This document shows positions 18,905-27,669 of a stretch of DNA of 64,000 nucleotides, in pieces. The translations under genes and the position numbers were made by a program. The stretch's first letter is position 1. Each line of letters starts with the position of its first letter. The stretch covers positions 83,847-147,846 of the forward strand of contig DASYAU010000114.1 in NCBI GenBank assembly GCA_036501185.1, in the 5' to 3' direction. Source of the stretch: Korobacter sp036501185 (GTDB lineage: Bacteria; Acidobacteriota; Terriglobia; Terriglobales; Acidobacteriaceae). The notes under the pieces are model-generated. The model saw only the letters and a list, made by a program, of their open reading frames with translations, did no database searches and had not been told where the DNA came from.

Positions 18905-21900
18905 TTACTTGAACCCCACCTTTGCTGTTCCGACCGGCACGCCAGCCTGCGTGTCGTGAAGATTCTTCTCAAAGGCGCTCAGCGTTTTTGTTTCGCTTTG
19001 GTCATCACTCACCCGCACCGGTACAAACCCGACGAGCGAGCGTCCGCCAGCAGGCACCGCGCCGACTTCTACGGTTGGGCGCACACGCCATTGAGAGCCG
19101 CTCCCATGGTCGGCAGCTTTGTCATCCACGGTGATTGTTCCGTATGCCGGATGGTTAATAACGTCTACATAGGAGAAGCGAACGGAGCCGGTGGTGACCT
19201 TGTAACCATCGACCACGATCTTCCACCGACCGGCCGCCGGCGACATCGCGGCCACCGTTTTCACCGCCCCTCTCCCGGTACTGGCGTTCTTCAAAACCGC
19301 AAGCCCGTGAGTGTCGTCGAGCAAATACAAATCGACATCCGCCGAGGGATCGGAAGGATGGCTAATGGCTGCGCTGAGTTCCTCGGTGCCGGGTGGAACA
19401 TTGATCTCGAAGATCTTGCGTTCCCCGGCAGACACGGTCACGATTTGCTCGCGTGAACTGCCCAGCGCCGCCGTGACGGCACCACCATGAAATTGTCCAA
19501 GCCGATTGGTGAAGGAAATCTCCGTCGGACAACCTTGGGCCCCGCCCCGGCCAATTTGGCAGAACGACTGGCTCGCTGCCACGCTGACCAAAGATGCCGT
19601 GAATTTCGCGGGCACTGCGCCGAGAGGCTTGGAATCGATTTCTTCGGGGAAGAACGCAAAGTTATTACCGTAGAGGACGATCTCCCACACGCCCGCTACG
19701 GGATTGCGGAGAATACTGTTAAGGTGTCCGCCTTTCGTAACGCCTAGCATGTCGAATGGAACGCTGTGACCTTGATCGGGCGCGATGACCGACGCGCGCA
19801 GGGTCCCTTTGGAGGTGGAAGGAATGTCGAGATTGATTTCCAGCGCGGTTGTTTCCGGCGGGACTCTTAGGAAATAACTCGAGCTGCCCGGGCGATCGAC
19901 TCCCTCGTTATGAACAACCTGGTAGTGGTTGGCCGGTGTGAAATCGTCGGGCACTACGATTGTGCTCATCGTCTGGTAGGCGATCCACGGCTCATCGCCA
20001 TGTTTCAGGTTCAGGATGGCGCTATGTACTCCAGGCCCGTTCGCCGTGATCGACACGGGAAGCTTCACCGGCGTGTTCAGCGGCAATGAAATTGAATCCG
20101 CACATTTGAAGCTACCGTCGTTCCCGACCCACTCGGTGCGATACGTAATTGGGTCTGCCGAGCCGGACTTACGAACAAACGTGATCGTCCGGGAGGCCGT
20201 TTGCCCAACCGACCAGCCTTCTCGCTCGTAAATACCGCGCCCTTCATTCGGCGTGGCGAGTTCGTCGGAATATACGGTCTTTACCGGCGCGTGGCTTTCG
20301 ATCACCACTGGATCGAACTTTCCGTTCATCGCCTGGAGCATCTTCCAGGCAGCGTCAACCTGGACGAGCCCGTTCCCTTGCTTATAGGCAGGTATTTCCG
20401 GGATGTACCGTGCGCTCGACAACAGAGCCGCGCGAATTCGAGCTGCGTCGTAAGGCACATTGGATTGTTTCGCAGCGCTGATCAATAAGGCAGCCGACGC
20501 GGTTGCCGTCGGACCAGCCGTCGAGGTGCCTCCTGCAATGGAATACCCCGGAGGCAGTTCGTATACCCCTTTGCGCTTTTCGGGCGGCTTGTAGCCGGCG
20601 TCGGTACTGATGAGCTCTGAGGCGCTGAGAATTTCCGGCTTCAGGCCTCCATCTCCTGCCGGTCCATACGAACCCACAAGGTGAAGATTGTCGTGATTGC
20701 GAACCTCGGCGCCGTTATTAATCCGGTATGACTCGCCGGCTTGGTAAGCGCCAACCGCGACGATTTTGTTCGACGAAACTTCGTCGACAACTGTGTTCAT
20801 TCCCGGCGAGTTGTTCGCCGGTGAAAGAATGAGCTTGTTGTATTTGTCGATCACTCGATCGAAGATCACGCCCGCAACTGCCCGCCCGTCATGGAGCGGG
20901 TTAATGGTTTCCTCGAGAATGCTCGGTTCGAGACAGATCACATCAACATCTTCAAGCTTCGCCGCCCTGATCGCGCCTTCAACCCCACGAAAGACCGTGT
21001 TCGAGCCATCGAAGACCGAGATCAGACGTGCTCCGGGCGCTACGCCGTCATAGGCTCCGCCATAGAATCCTTTGCCGACTGCAGCGCCGGATACTTCGCT
21101 GACGTGCTGCCAGACCCCGAGCGTAATCCGTACGTATTTCTTTTCCGCATCCGTTTGTACTGCGAACGCAACAGTCTTGCGACGGCGGCTCGCCGGCTGG
21201 TTCGAACCGAAGATACCCAGGTCCATCCGCTTCCCGTAGTCCATGAGGGGTCTCTCATCGACGAAGCTATGGTCCTGGTTGGTGTCTACCCACACAACGT
21301 TCTTCTGTTCGTCCCATAGCACAGCAAAAAGACCGCTACTTCCCGGAGGATTGCCGTCGAAGTTCACGTCCTTATATAGGTAGGCCGGCTGATGCAGGGC
21401 ACGTTCGTCAAAGAAACCGAGACGATACGTTCCGTCTGCGGGCGCGGTGTAAGTCTGGTCCTTGTAAGAAAACTTTCCGCCGTTCGCGGTGACCGTCGCG
21501 TCCATCTTTACCCACATTGGATCATCGTCGTCGCGCGGATCGCTCACTGCGAGCGCCTGCGCAATTTTGCGGATTGACCGCCCATCGAGCGTCGTCGCCG
21601 TCTGCATCTCCGGCATCAAGAAATCCGGTGTCGCATCGAGGATGGCAACTCCCGTACCGCGGCCATCGAAAGAGCTGTTCTCCTCGTGCAACCGCGTGAT
21701 ATCCATGTCGCTGGTAGGAAGATAAGGATGGCTGAGCGGTGTATCAGGATCGGGAGGATTGCTGGAGGGCTCTTCTTTTTCCGGCGGGAAGAAATCATCC
21801 CAGGCTGGGTCCCATTTATCGATGTTGATGTCGATATCGAGGTTCTGCACGCCTTTGTAGGCGGCCAGCTTTTCCATGCTGGCGAGCGGTACTCGTGCGC

Positions 21901-22177
21901 GCAAATAATCGACGGCATCCTCTCGGAAGTGAACTTCCCCGCCGAGGCGCGCAACTTCTTCAGCGACGTGAGCGTTTTCTCCGGGTCGCGATGCTATCAG
22001 CACCACAAGGTCTTTATCACCCCGTGCCGCCGCAATCGCCATCAGCAGGCGGTGGTTCTTGAAGAGCTTGCGTTCCGCCGGCGCGTTGGTACTTTCTGTC
22101 GCGCCTGTCAATGTCAGCGCGTACGCTGCGATGATGATCGGAATAATTATGAGCGCCCACTTAGCCCTGCCACGCAT
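18905..22177 (-). CDS. Secreted S8 subtilisin-family protease, tripeptidyl-peptidase-II-like layout
   Basis: Serine protease of 1090 residues. The ATG at 22177 follows GGAGGG and starts a signal peptide (WALIIIPIIIAAYALTLTGA). The catalytic Asp is Asp181 in GVAILDATPDF, the His is His358 in QHVSEVSGAA (aligned to the usual HGTHVAG) and the Ser is Ser552 in GGTSTAGPTA; the oxyanion Asn is in SPANNSPG near 455. About 177 residues separate Asp from His, against roughly 30 in subtilisin. A comparably long insert is a hallmark of tripeptidyl peptidase II. Beyond the protease are several beta-rich domains, including a PPC-like one near 930-1040 (YLLDDTHGLAVLKNA). It lies 43 bp after the BNR gene at 22221 and 61 bp before the S9 gene at 16588. 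Likely extracellular protein degradation. Confidence 0.88.
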   Translation of the reverse strand: MRGRAKWALIIIPIIIAAYALTLTGATESTNAPAERKLFKNHRLLMAIAAARGDKDLVVLIASRPGENAHVAEEVARLGGEVHFREDAVDYLRARVPLASMEKLAAYKGVQNLDIDINIDKWDPAWDDFFPPEKEEPSSNPPDPDTPLSHPYLPTSDMDITRLHEENSSFDGRGTGVAILDATPDFLMPEMQTATTLDGRSIRKIAQALAVSDPRDDDDPMWVKMDATVTANGGKFSYKDQTYTAPADGTYRLGFFDERALHQPAYLYKDVNFDGNPPGSSGLFAVLWDEQKNVVWVDTNQDHSFVDERPLMDYGKRMDLGIFGSNQPASRRRKTVAFAVQTDAEKKYVRITLGVWQHVSEVSGAAVGKGFYGGAYDGVAPGARLISVFDGSNTVFRGVEGAIRAAKLEDVDVICLEPSILEETINPLHDGRAVAGVIFDRVIDKYNKLILSPANNSPGMNTVVDEVSSNKIVAVGAYQAGESYRINNGAEVRNHDNLHLVGSYGPAGDGGLKPEILSASELISTDAGYKPPEKRKGVYELPPGYSIAGGTSTAGPTATASAALLISAAKQSNVPYDAARIRAALLSSARYIPEIPAYKQGNGLVQVDAAWKMLQAMNGKFDPVVIESHAPVKTVYSDELATPNEGRGIYEREGWSVGQTASRTITFVRKSGSADPITYRTEWVGNDGSFKCADSISLPLNTPVKLPVSITANGPGVHSAILNLKHGDEPWIAYQTMSTIVVPDDFTPANHYQVVHNEGVDRPGSSSYFLRVPPETTALEINLDIPSTSKGTLRASVIAPDQGHSVPFDMLGVTKGGHLNSILRNPVAGVWEIVLYGNNFAFFPEEIDSKPLGAVPAKFTASLVSVAASQSFCQIGRGGAQGCPTEISFTNRLGQFHGGAVTAALGSSREQIVTVSAGERKIFEINVPPGTEELSAAISHPSDPSADVDLYLLDDTHGLAVLKNASTGRGAVKTVAAMSPAAGRWKIVVDGYKVTTGSVRFSYVDVINHPAYGTITVDDKAADHGSGSQWRVRPTVEVGAVPAGGRSLVGFVPVRVSDDQSETKTLSAFEKNLHDTQAGVPVGTAKVGFK

Positions 22178-22220
22178 AAACCCTCCTGCGGAATCTGCTC
22201 GCCAATCGATGATTGCTTGC

Positions 22221-24131
22221 CTACTTAACTTGCGGAATCATTCCCTTCACCGCGATGTGGACATCCGGGATTCGGAGCGGGTCTTGGACCTTCAGCTGCC
22301 ACACGACTTCACCAGACAAAGCTCCGGGTTCAAGATACTGGTCACTCCCCAGCGCCAGCGTGTAATCGAATGTCGCGCCCGTACCGTTCTTGTGATTGCC
22401 GGCGTTGAGGATGGAAGGCGAATATTCCTTTAGCAGATCTCCCATGCCGCTGCCGAACTTGAGGACTTCCAACGTGATCGGCCCATAGATCGTGGTGGAG
22501 CTAATGTTTCGCAGCCGGGTTGGAACGGTGAGGACATTGTTCACCTCGTCGTACGAGAGTGGATCGAACACTAGTTCGACTTTTTTCTCGAGCAAGGTTT
22601 CAACATTCTGTGGCAGATCCCTTTTTGCTGCAGGGCTGGCAAGGCCGGGTTCTTTGATTCCGGCCTCTCGCTGCGGTACTTGTACTACGGAGACTGCGGC
22701 GGTCTCGACCTGAAATGTTCCGCTCCTCGCATCGGCCCAGATCGGATGGAACACGCCATTGCTGTCTGTAGCGAGTTGCAAGTAGTCACCGCCGGCCGGC
22801 CAGCGCGAAACACCGGAGATGAATCCAACTCGCGTTTGAGGTTCGCCACCCGGAATTTCCAGTTCCGACATGCTGGCCTGTAAAGCCATGTTGCCCTTCC
22901 CGGTACGCGTCGAAGTCTGGTCTGAGATTCGGGTCGCCGCAGTGAAAGTCTCGCCACCATCCAGCGAAGCTGCGAAATATTCGTCATAGTGCTTACTGTC
23001 GTGGTTCGGTGAGTTGCGCGTATCGAGCCACGAGATACCGAGCACGCCATCGTTGTTCACCGCGAGCTCGGGTTGGTATTGCGACGCCCAGGTAGGCAAA
23101 TCGCCAAGGATCTGTCGCGGCTCGGACCACGTCAGACCGCGATCTTTCGAGGACGCGAACCACAAGCGGTAAGCTCCGGTGCGGTAGTCCGTCCATGTCG
23201 AATACAAGCGGTCTTTGAACTTGTCAGACAGATCTACCGCCATGGCAGCCATCGTTTGGAAGCCTTCTCCGGTCTTGCTGCGGTTGTATTCGAGCGATCC
23301 GACCTTCACCGGCTGCGAAAACGTGACCCCTCCGTCCGACGACGTCACCAACCACATATTGCTGCTGTGTGCGTTCTCCGCCCTTTTTTCATCGAACTCG
23401 AAATCGTCGTAGGGCAGCACCAGCGTGCCGTCGCTGAGCAGCACAATGTTCTTCGAGGTGTTTATGCCGACCACGCTTTTGCCGCTCGCCGCTTCTACCG
23501 GCCCGGTAAATGTGCGGCCGTCATCATCAGAACGAAAGATCCCCAACTTGTATTCCGGGTATCCCCAGAGCACGGAGATGTATACGCGGCCGGAATATTT
23601 CCCGTACGAGTGGTCGACCGTCATGACCTCGTGGTCCCACGACCAGGCGAGGTCCGCAGGTTTCTGCCACGTCTTGCCACCATCTTCCGAACGGTAGAAG
23701 AAGAGCCCACCTCGCTCATTGCCCTTTTCGTCTTTCACGAAGGCGAGCGAGGTGAAATACGCGGTGCCGTGCAGGCCGAATGCGACTTGTGGGTCCCCGC
23801 CGCCGAATTCCAATTGCTCGCGGAACGAGGAGTCGGTCCAGGAACTACCGCCATCTGTAGAGGCATAGGTCTTGCAGGCGAAGCCGCCTTCACCGCGCGA
23901 AGCGGTGATCGCCGCGCTGATAATGTTTTTCGGATTACGTGGACTAACGGCGACGCCAAGCTCGGCATGGGAGAAATCGCCGTCACGCGATACCAGCATG
24001 TTTGGCCCGACCTTCACCTGCGGCGCTCCCTGTGTAGCGGAATCGCCGGCGATGGCCGCGAGCGGAAAAATCGTTAGGAAACCGGCTACTGCCAGGGAAG
24101 CAATCGCGAACCGCCGCGCTGAGCGTGTCAT
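22221..24131 (-). CDS. Secreted BNR/Asp-box beta-propeller protein
   Basis: Secreted protein of 636 residues. The ATG at 24131 follows GAGGAGAGATGCC and opens a signal peptide (FAIASLAVAGFLTIFPLAAIA). In-frame ATGs at 24155 and 24179 would put a charged stretch ahead of it. Asp boxes: STDGGSSW, SEDGGKTW, SDDDGRTF, SSDGGVTF, SKDRGLTW, SLDGGETF. The C-terminal domain matches those of 12200 and 6898 (LVFDPLSYDEVNNVLTVPTR; GTGATFDYTLALGS). No FRIP motif. It follows the TonB receptor by 108 bp, the widest gap in the operon, and this gap contains a 10-bp hairpin. Placement next to the receptor suggests a surface partner, but this is inference. Confidence 0.86.
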   Translation of the reverse strand: MTRSARRFAIASLAVAGFLTIFPLAAIAGDSATQGAPQVKVGPNMLVSRDGDFSHAELGVAVSPRNPKNIISAAITASRGEGGFACKTYASTDGGSSWTDSSFREQLEFGGGDPQVAFGLHGTAYFTSLAFVKDEKGNERGGLFFYRSEDGGKTWQKPADLAWSWDHEVMTVDHSYGKYSGRVYISVLWGYPEYKLGIFRSDDDGRTFTGPVEAASGKSVVGINTSKNIVLLSDGTLVLPYDDFEFDEKRAENAHSSNMWLVTSSDGGVTFSQPVKVGSLEYNRSKTGEGFQTMAAMAVDLSDKFKDRLYSTWTDYRTGAYRLWFASSKDRGLTWSEPRQILGDLPTWASQYQPELAVNNDGVLGISWLDTRNSPNHDSKHYDEYFAASLDGGETFTAATRISDQTSTRTGKGNMALQASMSELEIPGGEPQTRVGFISGVSRWPAGGDYLQLATDSNGVFHPIWADARSGTFQVETAAVSVVQVPQREAGIKEPGLASPAAKRDLPQNVETLLEKKVELVFDPLSYDEVNNVLTVPTRLRNISSTTIYGPITLEVLKFGSGMGDLLKEYSPSILNAGNHKNGTGATFDYTLALGSDQYLEPGALSGEVVWQLKVQDPLRIPDVHIAVKGMIPQVK

Positions 24132-24196
24132 GGCATCTCTCCTCAATCGCTGCATCTGAAGCACAAGCGCAGAAGTCATCGTTTTCGCGGTCAGGC

Positions 24197-24229
24197 AGAC
24201 CCCTCCCGCCCGCTTGCCAGGAGGGGTCT
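24197..24229 (-). other. Intra-operon hairpin between receptor and BNR genes
   Basis: AGACCCCTCC (24197-24206) pairs perfectly with GGAGGGGTCT (24220-24229), a 10-bp GC-rich stem with a 13-base loop. It is 11 bases past the receptor stop codon. No T run follows in the direction of transcription, so a partial terminator, RNase barrier or 3'-end stabiliser of the receptor message is likelier than full termination. Confidence 0.65.
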
Positions 24230-24239
24230 TGCCCGCCGA

Positions 24240-27200
24240 TTAGAAGTCGAGTCCGAGTCGAAGTGCGATCATGCGGACAGAGCTATCGCCGCCATTCTGC
24301 GCACCTAGCAAGCTCGTCGCCGGACCAACCGTGGTGCTGATTGTGCCGAAGCCATTGAGCGTGCCTGTCTCTCCGGGAATACCAGCCGTTGCATTGCCGG
24401 GATACCCGCCTGCACCGTTGGGAAGTCCGAAGTTTGGATGGTTGAAGATGTTGTATGCCTGCATGTCGATGCGCAACTTCAGGTTCTCTCTGAGCGTGAA
24501 ACGCTTCGTCAGCGAGAAATCGGACCAGACGAAGTTCGGAGAGCGATAAGCGTTTCGCGGCGTGTCACCCTGCTGGCAATAAGTCGGATTCGTCGCCGGA
24601 TAGCATTCACCGTTAGTCGGATTGAAAACAGACGCGAACGCATTGGGATTTAGATACTGAATCTCGCCGTCGTTCGTGATCTTCGGGATCCTGCTCGAGT
24701 CGTATACGCTTTGGCCAGGCACAACGTTGGCGAAGAACTGCGGGTAGCCGTTCACGAAGCCGCCGATGGAGCTGCTAAAGACGGAGAATGGGAGTCCGTC
24801 GCGGGCGAAAATCGTGCCGGCAACTTGCCAGCCACCGATAATCCCATTCAGCAAACCGTGGTTGCTGTGGAATGGCAATTCGTAAATGTACGAACCGTTG
24901 AGCGAGTGACGGAAGTCAAAATCGCAATTTCCACGTAACCGCTTCAAGTCGTTATTGGGCGTACTGAAGGCAGTATTTTCGTTGAAGATGATGACGCCGC
25001 CGTTGGTGCCGTCATCAATGCAATGGCTCCAGGTGTAATTCGCCTGGAATGTGAGACCGTGGCTCATCTTCTTCACGCCGCTGATCTGTAAGCCGTGGTA
25101 GCTACTGCTCGCACCCGTCTTGAACGGGAAGATCTGTCCGAAACGAGGATCGATGGACTGGCCATAAGAATAGCCCGTGAAACATCCTTGGCAGAACGTT
25201 TGATAACTGTTCGGAGCATCAGTGTAGAAGGAGTGAGTCGACCGCGTGCCGACATATCGCGCCGTTAACCCCCAGTTATTGCCAAACTGCTGTTCGATTG
25301 CCGCGCTCCATTGGTAGATGTCCGGGAACTTCTGCTTCTGCGAGTCGAACATCTGGAACGTCACCGGCGGCACGCAGTTCGCCGGAGCACCCGGCGCCGC
25401 GCACGAAACCGCCCCGCTCGCAAAGTTTTGCTGGAACTGCCTCGCGGCAGCGGCATCTGCATCGATTGCGCTTCCCGGCACGCCGGGGAACATGCCGATA
25501 CCGCCTGCCGGACCGAATATTCCGCCCTGCACGAAGATGTCAGATGGAGCGTTCTCGTCCGAATAAGACGGGATGAAACCTAGGGTCGGGTTGGCGAACA
25601 CCCCACCCCCGGCACGAAGGACAGTCTTTTGCGTCAATTGATATGCTACCGCCAGTCGAGGCTGCCACTTCAAAGGATAGGTGCTGGCGAACAAGTGACT
25701 CTGGCGCCCCAACAGCACCTGGTTCAACGGCTGATTCACGTCGTGCGAAATGCTCTCGAATGGTTGCGCCAACCGGGAAAGTACACTCTCCTGGCTGATA
25801 GGATTCGACTCAAAGCCGAGTCGCACTCCGTACGTGATGGTTAGCTTGTCGGTAACTCGGAAAGTATCCAAGGCGTAGTTATCGACCGTCGTGTTTGAGA
25901 TGTGGTCGATACCATAGGTCGGAAATGCCTGGTAAGTCTGGCAAGCCGCGCCATACGTGAACTCGTAAAGCGAACAGGTGTATACGAACGGGATCACTGC
26001 ATAACCCGACGACTCGAAAGATCCGAACCGCGAGTGGCGCGTACTGTTTCCGAACTTGAAGGAGTGCTTTCCTTTGTTCCAGGTCAGGTTATCCGCCAGC
26101 ACCCACATGCGAGTCGAGTTTCCGTAGATGTTCTGCCCCGAACCGAAAAGGCTGAACGGCACGGCAGACAGCATAATGGGAAGGTCCGTAGCGTGCGGAT
26201 CCGTGGTTTGGTGTACACGAGACCAGAAGTTAAAACCTGGACTGAATTCATTGAGCAGATTCGGGCTGAAGGTATGCGTCCAACTCGCGACGACTGAACG
26301 CTGCGGCCAGGTCACTCCCAAATTCCAGATGCTATTCGTCGCGCTTGGACTTACCGCCTTCCCGTCATCCCACTGCATGCGGTAAAACGTGGCATCTTTA
26401 GGAGTGATGTTGTAATCGACTTTCGCGGTGTAAAGAGTTTCATCTGCCGGGGGTGAAACCGAGAAGTTGTGCTGAGATGCGCATCCTCCTTCCGGCAGGT
26501 TGGGTGTGTCGAACGGGCATCCCGGCGCCGCAACCGCCGTTCCACCTGCCGTATTTCCCAGCGTCGAAAATAGTTTTTGATACTGCCCGACCTCCGCTGG
26601 CTGACCAGGTAGCGTCACGCCGAGAGCGGGATCGAATCCGCCGACCGGCAGCTGGCTAAGAACATACGATTCGTATTGCGGAGTTGGCAGAACGGCGTGC
26701 TCTAGGGCGGGAAGCACAATGCGAGTGCCCTCCACCGAACCAAAGAAGAACAGTTTGTTCTTGATGATCGGTCCCCCGATAGTGCCGGAGAACTGATTCA
26801 CGTTCGATCGCGGCTTTTTCTCGTCCAACGACGGATCTTGTATGCTCAACATCTTCGTGAAGTAATTCTCCGAGTTCATCGCCGATCCGTTCCACAGGTA
26901 CATCAGGCTCCCGTGGAACGCATTCGTGCCCGACTTGGTGACAAAATTCACCTGCGAAGCGCCGTAGCTGCTCTGGTCTGCCCCATATCCTTCGGTGGTT
27001 ACTGAGGCTTCCTGCACTGCGGCCATCCCCAGTTGCAGCCCAGTCGCGCCGTTACGGTTCGTGTTTTCCCAGGTGTCGTTGGCATCCAGCCCATCAACCC
27101 GGAAATCGTTCGCCACCGACGAAAGTCCGTTGAACTCAACATTTCCTCCGGCATATCCTCCTGCCGAGGTCACGTTCATAATGGCCCCTGGAGCTATTAC

Positions 27201-27659
27201 GGCGACGTGCGACATGTCATTTCCCGAGTTGGGTACCTCAACCAGGTTCTGCGTGTTATAGGTCGTCGTCGTATTCGGGTTGGTCGGCTCAAGCAGCGGA
27301 GTTTCGCCACTCACCTCTATCTTCGTCTCGAGGCTTCCCACCTGAAGATTGAAATCGAGATGGACGGCGTGCCCAATCTCGACGTCGATCTGGTCGCGCG
27401 TCAGCGTCTGAAAGGATTTCGCCGATACCGTAACCATGTACGATCCGGGCGGCAGAAGCGGCACGCGATAAATGCCGTCTTTGTTCGTCGAGCTACTGCG
27501 CTGCGTTCCATTGTCCTTATTGAAGACTGTGATGGACGCGCTGGTGACGATCGCGCCGGAAGCATCTTTCACGGTGCCTGCAATTTCGCCGGTGGGGGCC
27601 TGGGCGAAGGCGGCAAACATGCCGAGCAGCAAGGTCAAGGCGAGGACGAGGGATTTCAT
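24240..27659 (-). CDS. Oar-like TonB-dependent receptor of the core operon
   Basis: Outer-membrane receptor of 1139 residues. The ATG at 27659 follows AGGAG and begins a signal peptide (LALTLLLGMFAAFAQA). Residues about 24-105 are a carboxypeptidase-regulatory domain (GEIAGTVKDASGAIVTSASI). The plug follows (GETPLLEPTNPNTTTTYNTQ; VNFVTKSGTNAFHGSLMY), then a large barrel ending in RLGLDF with the C-terminal Phe needed for barrel assembly. No N-terminal STN signalling domain is visible, so direct FecA-type signalling to the anti-sigma factor is not supported. It starts 10 bp after the anti-sigma gene, so the sigma/anti-sigma pair almost certainly controls it. Given the downstream peptidases, peptides or protein fragments are a reasonable ligand guess. 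Confidence 0.93.
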   Translation of the reverse strand: MKSLVLALTLLLGMFAAFAQAPTGEIAGTVKDASGAIVTSASITVFNKDNGTQRSSSTNKDGIYRVPLLPPGSYMVTVSAKSFQTLTRDQIDVEIGHAVHLDFNLQVGSLETKIEVSGETPLLEPTNPNTTTTYNTQNLVEVPNSGNDMSHVAVIAPGAIMNVTSAGGYAGGNVEFNGLSSVANDFRVDGLDANDTWENTNRNGATGLQLGMAAVQEASVTTEGYGADQSSYGASQVNFVTKSGTNAFHGSLMYLWNGSAMNSENYFTKMLSIQDPSLDEKKPRSNVNQFSGTIGGPIIKNKLFFFGSVEGTRIVLPALEHAVLPTPQYESYVLSQLPVGGFDPALGVTLPGQPAEVGQYQKLFSTLGNTAGGTAVAAPGCPFDTPNLPEGGCASQHNFSVSPPADETLYTAKVDYNITPKDATFYRMQWDDGKAVSPSATNSIWNLGVTWPQRSVVASWTHTFSPNLLNEFSPGFNFWSRVHQTTDPHATDLPIMLSAVPFSLFGSGQNIYGNSTRMWVLADNLTWNKGKHSFKFGNSTRHSRFGSFESSGYAVIPFVYTCSLYEFTYGAACQTYQAFPTYGIDHISNTTVDNYALDTFRVTDKLTITYGVRLGFESNPISQESVLSRLAQPFESISHDVNQPLNQVLLGRQSHLFASTYPLKWQPRLAVAYQLTQKTVLRAGGGVFANPTLGFIPSYSDENAPSDIFVQGGIFGPAGGIGMFPGVPGSAIDADAAAARQFQQNFASGAVSCAAPGAPANCVPPVTFQMFDSQKQKFPDIYQWSAAIEQQFGNNWGLTARYVGTRSTHSFYTDAPNSYQTFCQGCFTGYSYGQSIDPRFGQIFPFKTGASSSYHGLQISGVKKMSHGLTFQANYTWSHCIDDGTNGGVIIFNENTAFSTPNNDLKRLRGNCDFDFRHSLNGSYIYELPFHSNHGLLNGIIGGWQVAGTIFARDGLPFSVFSSSIGGFVNGYPQFFANVVPGQSVYDSSRIPKITNDGEIQYLNPNAFASVFNPTNGECYPATNPTYCQQGDTPRNAYRSPNFVWSDFSLTKRFTLRENLKLRIDMQAYNIFNHPNFGLPNGAGGYPGNATAGIPGETGTLNGFGTISTTVGPATSLLGAQNGGDSSVRMIALRLGLDF

Positions 27660-27669
27660 GGGAGAGCTC

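Noticed and set aside
18905..22177. Loss of the catalytic His in the S8 protease
   Set aside because: There is no HGTHVAG, but QHVSEVSGAAVG aligns position by position with it, so His358 is in the right place and the triad is taken as complete.
24240..27659. FecA-type signalling receptor that talks directly to the anti-sigma factor
   Set aside because: No N-terminal STN domain is visible before the plug; the N-terminus is a carboxypeptidase-regulatory domain.
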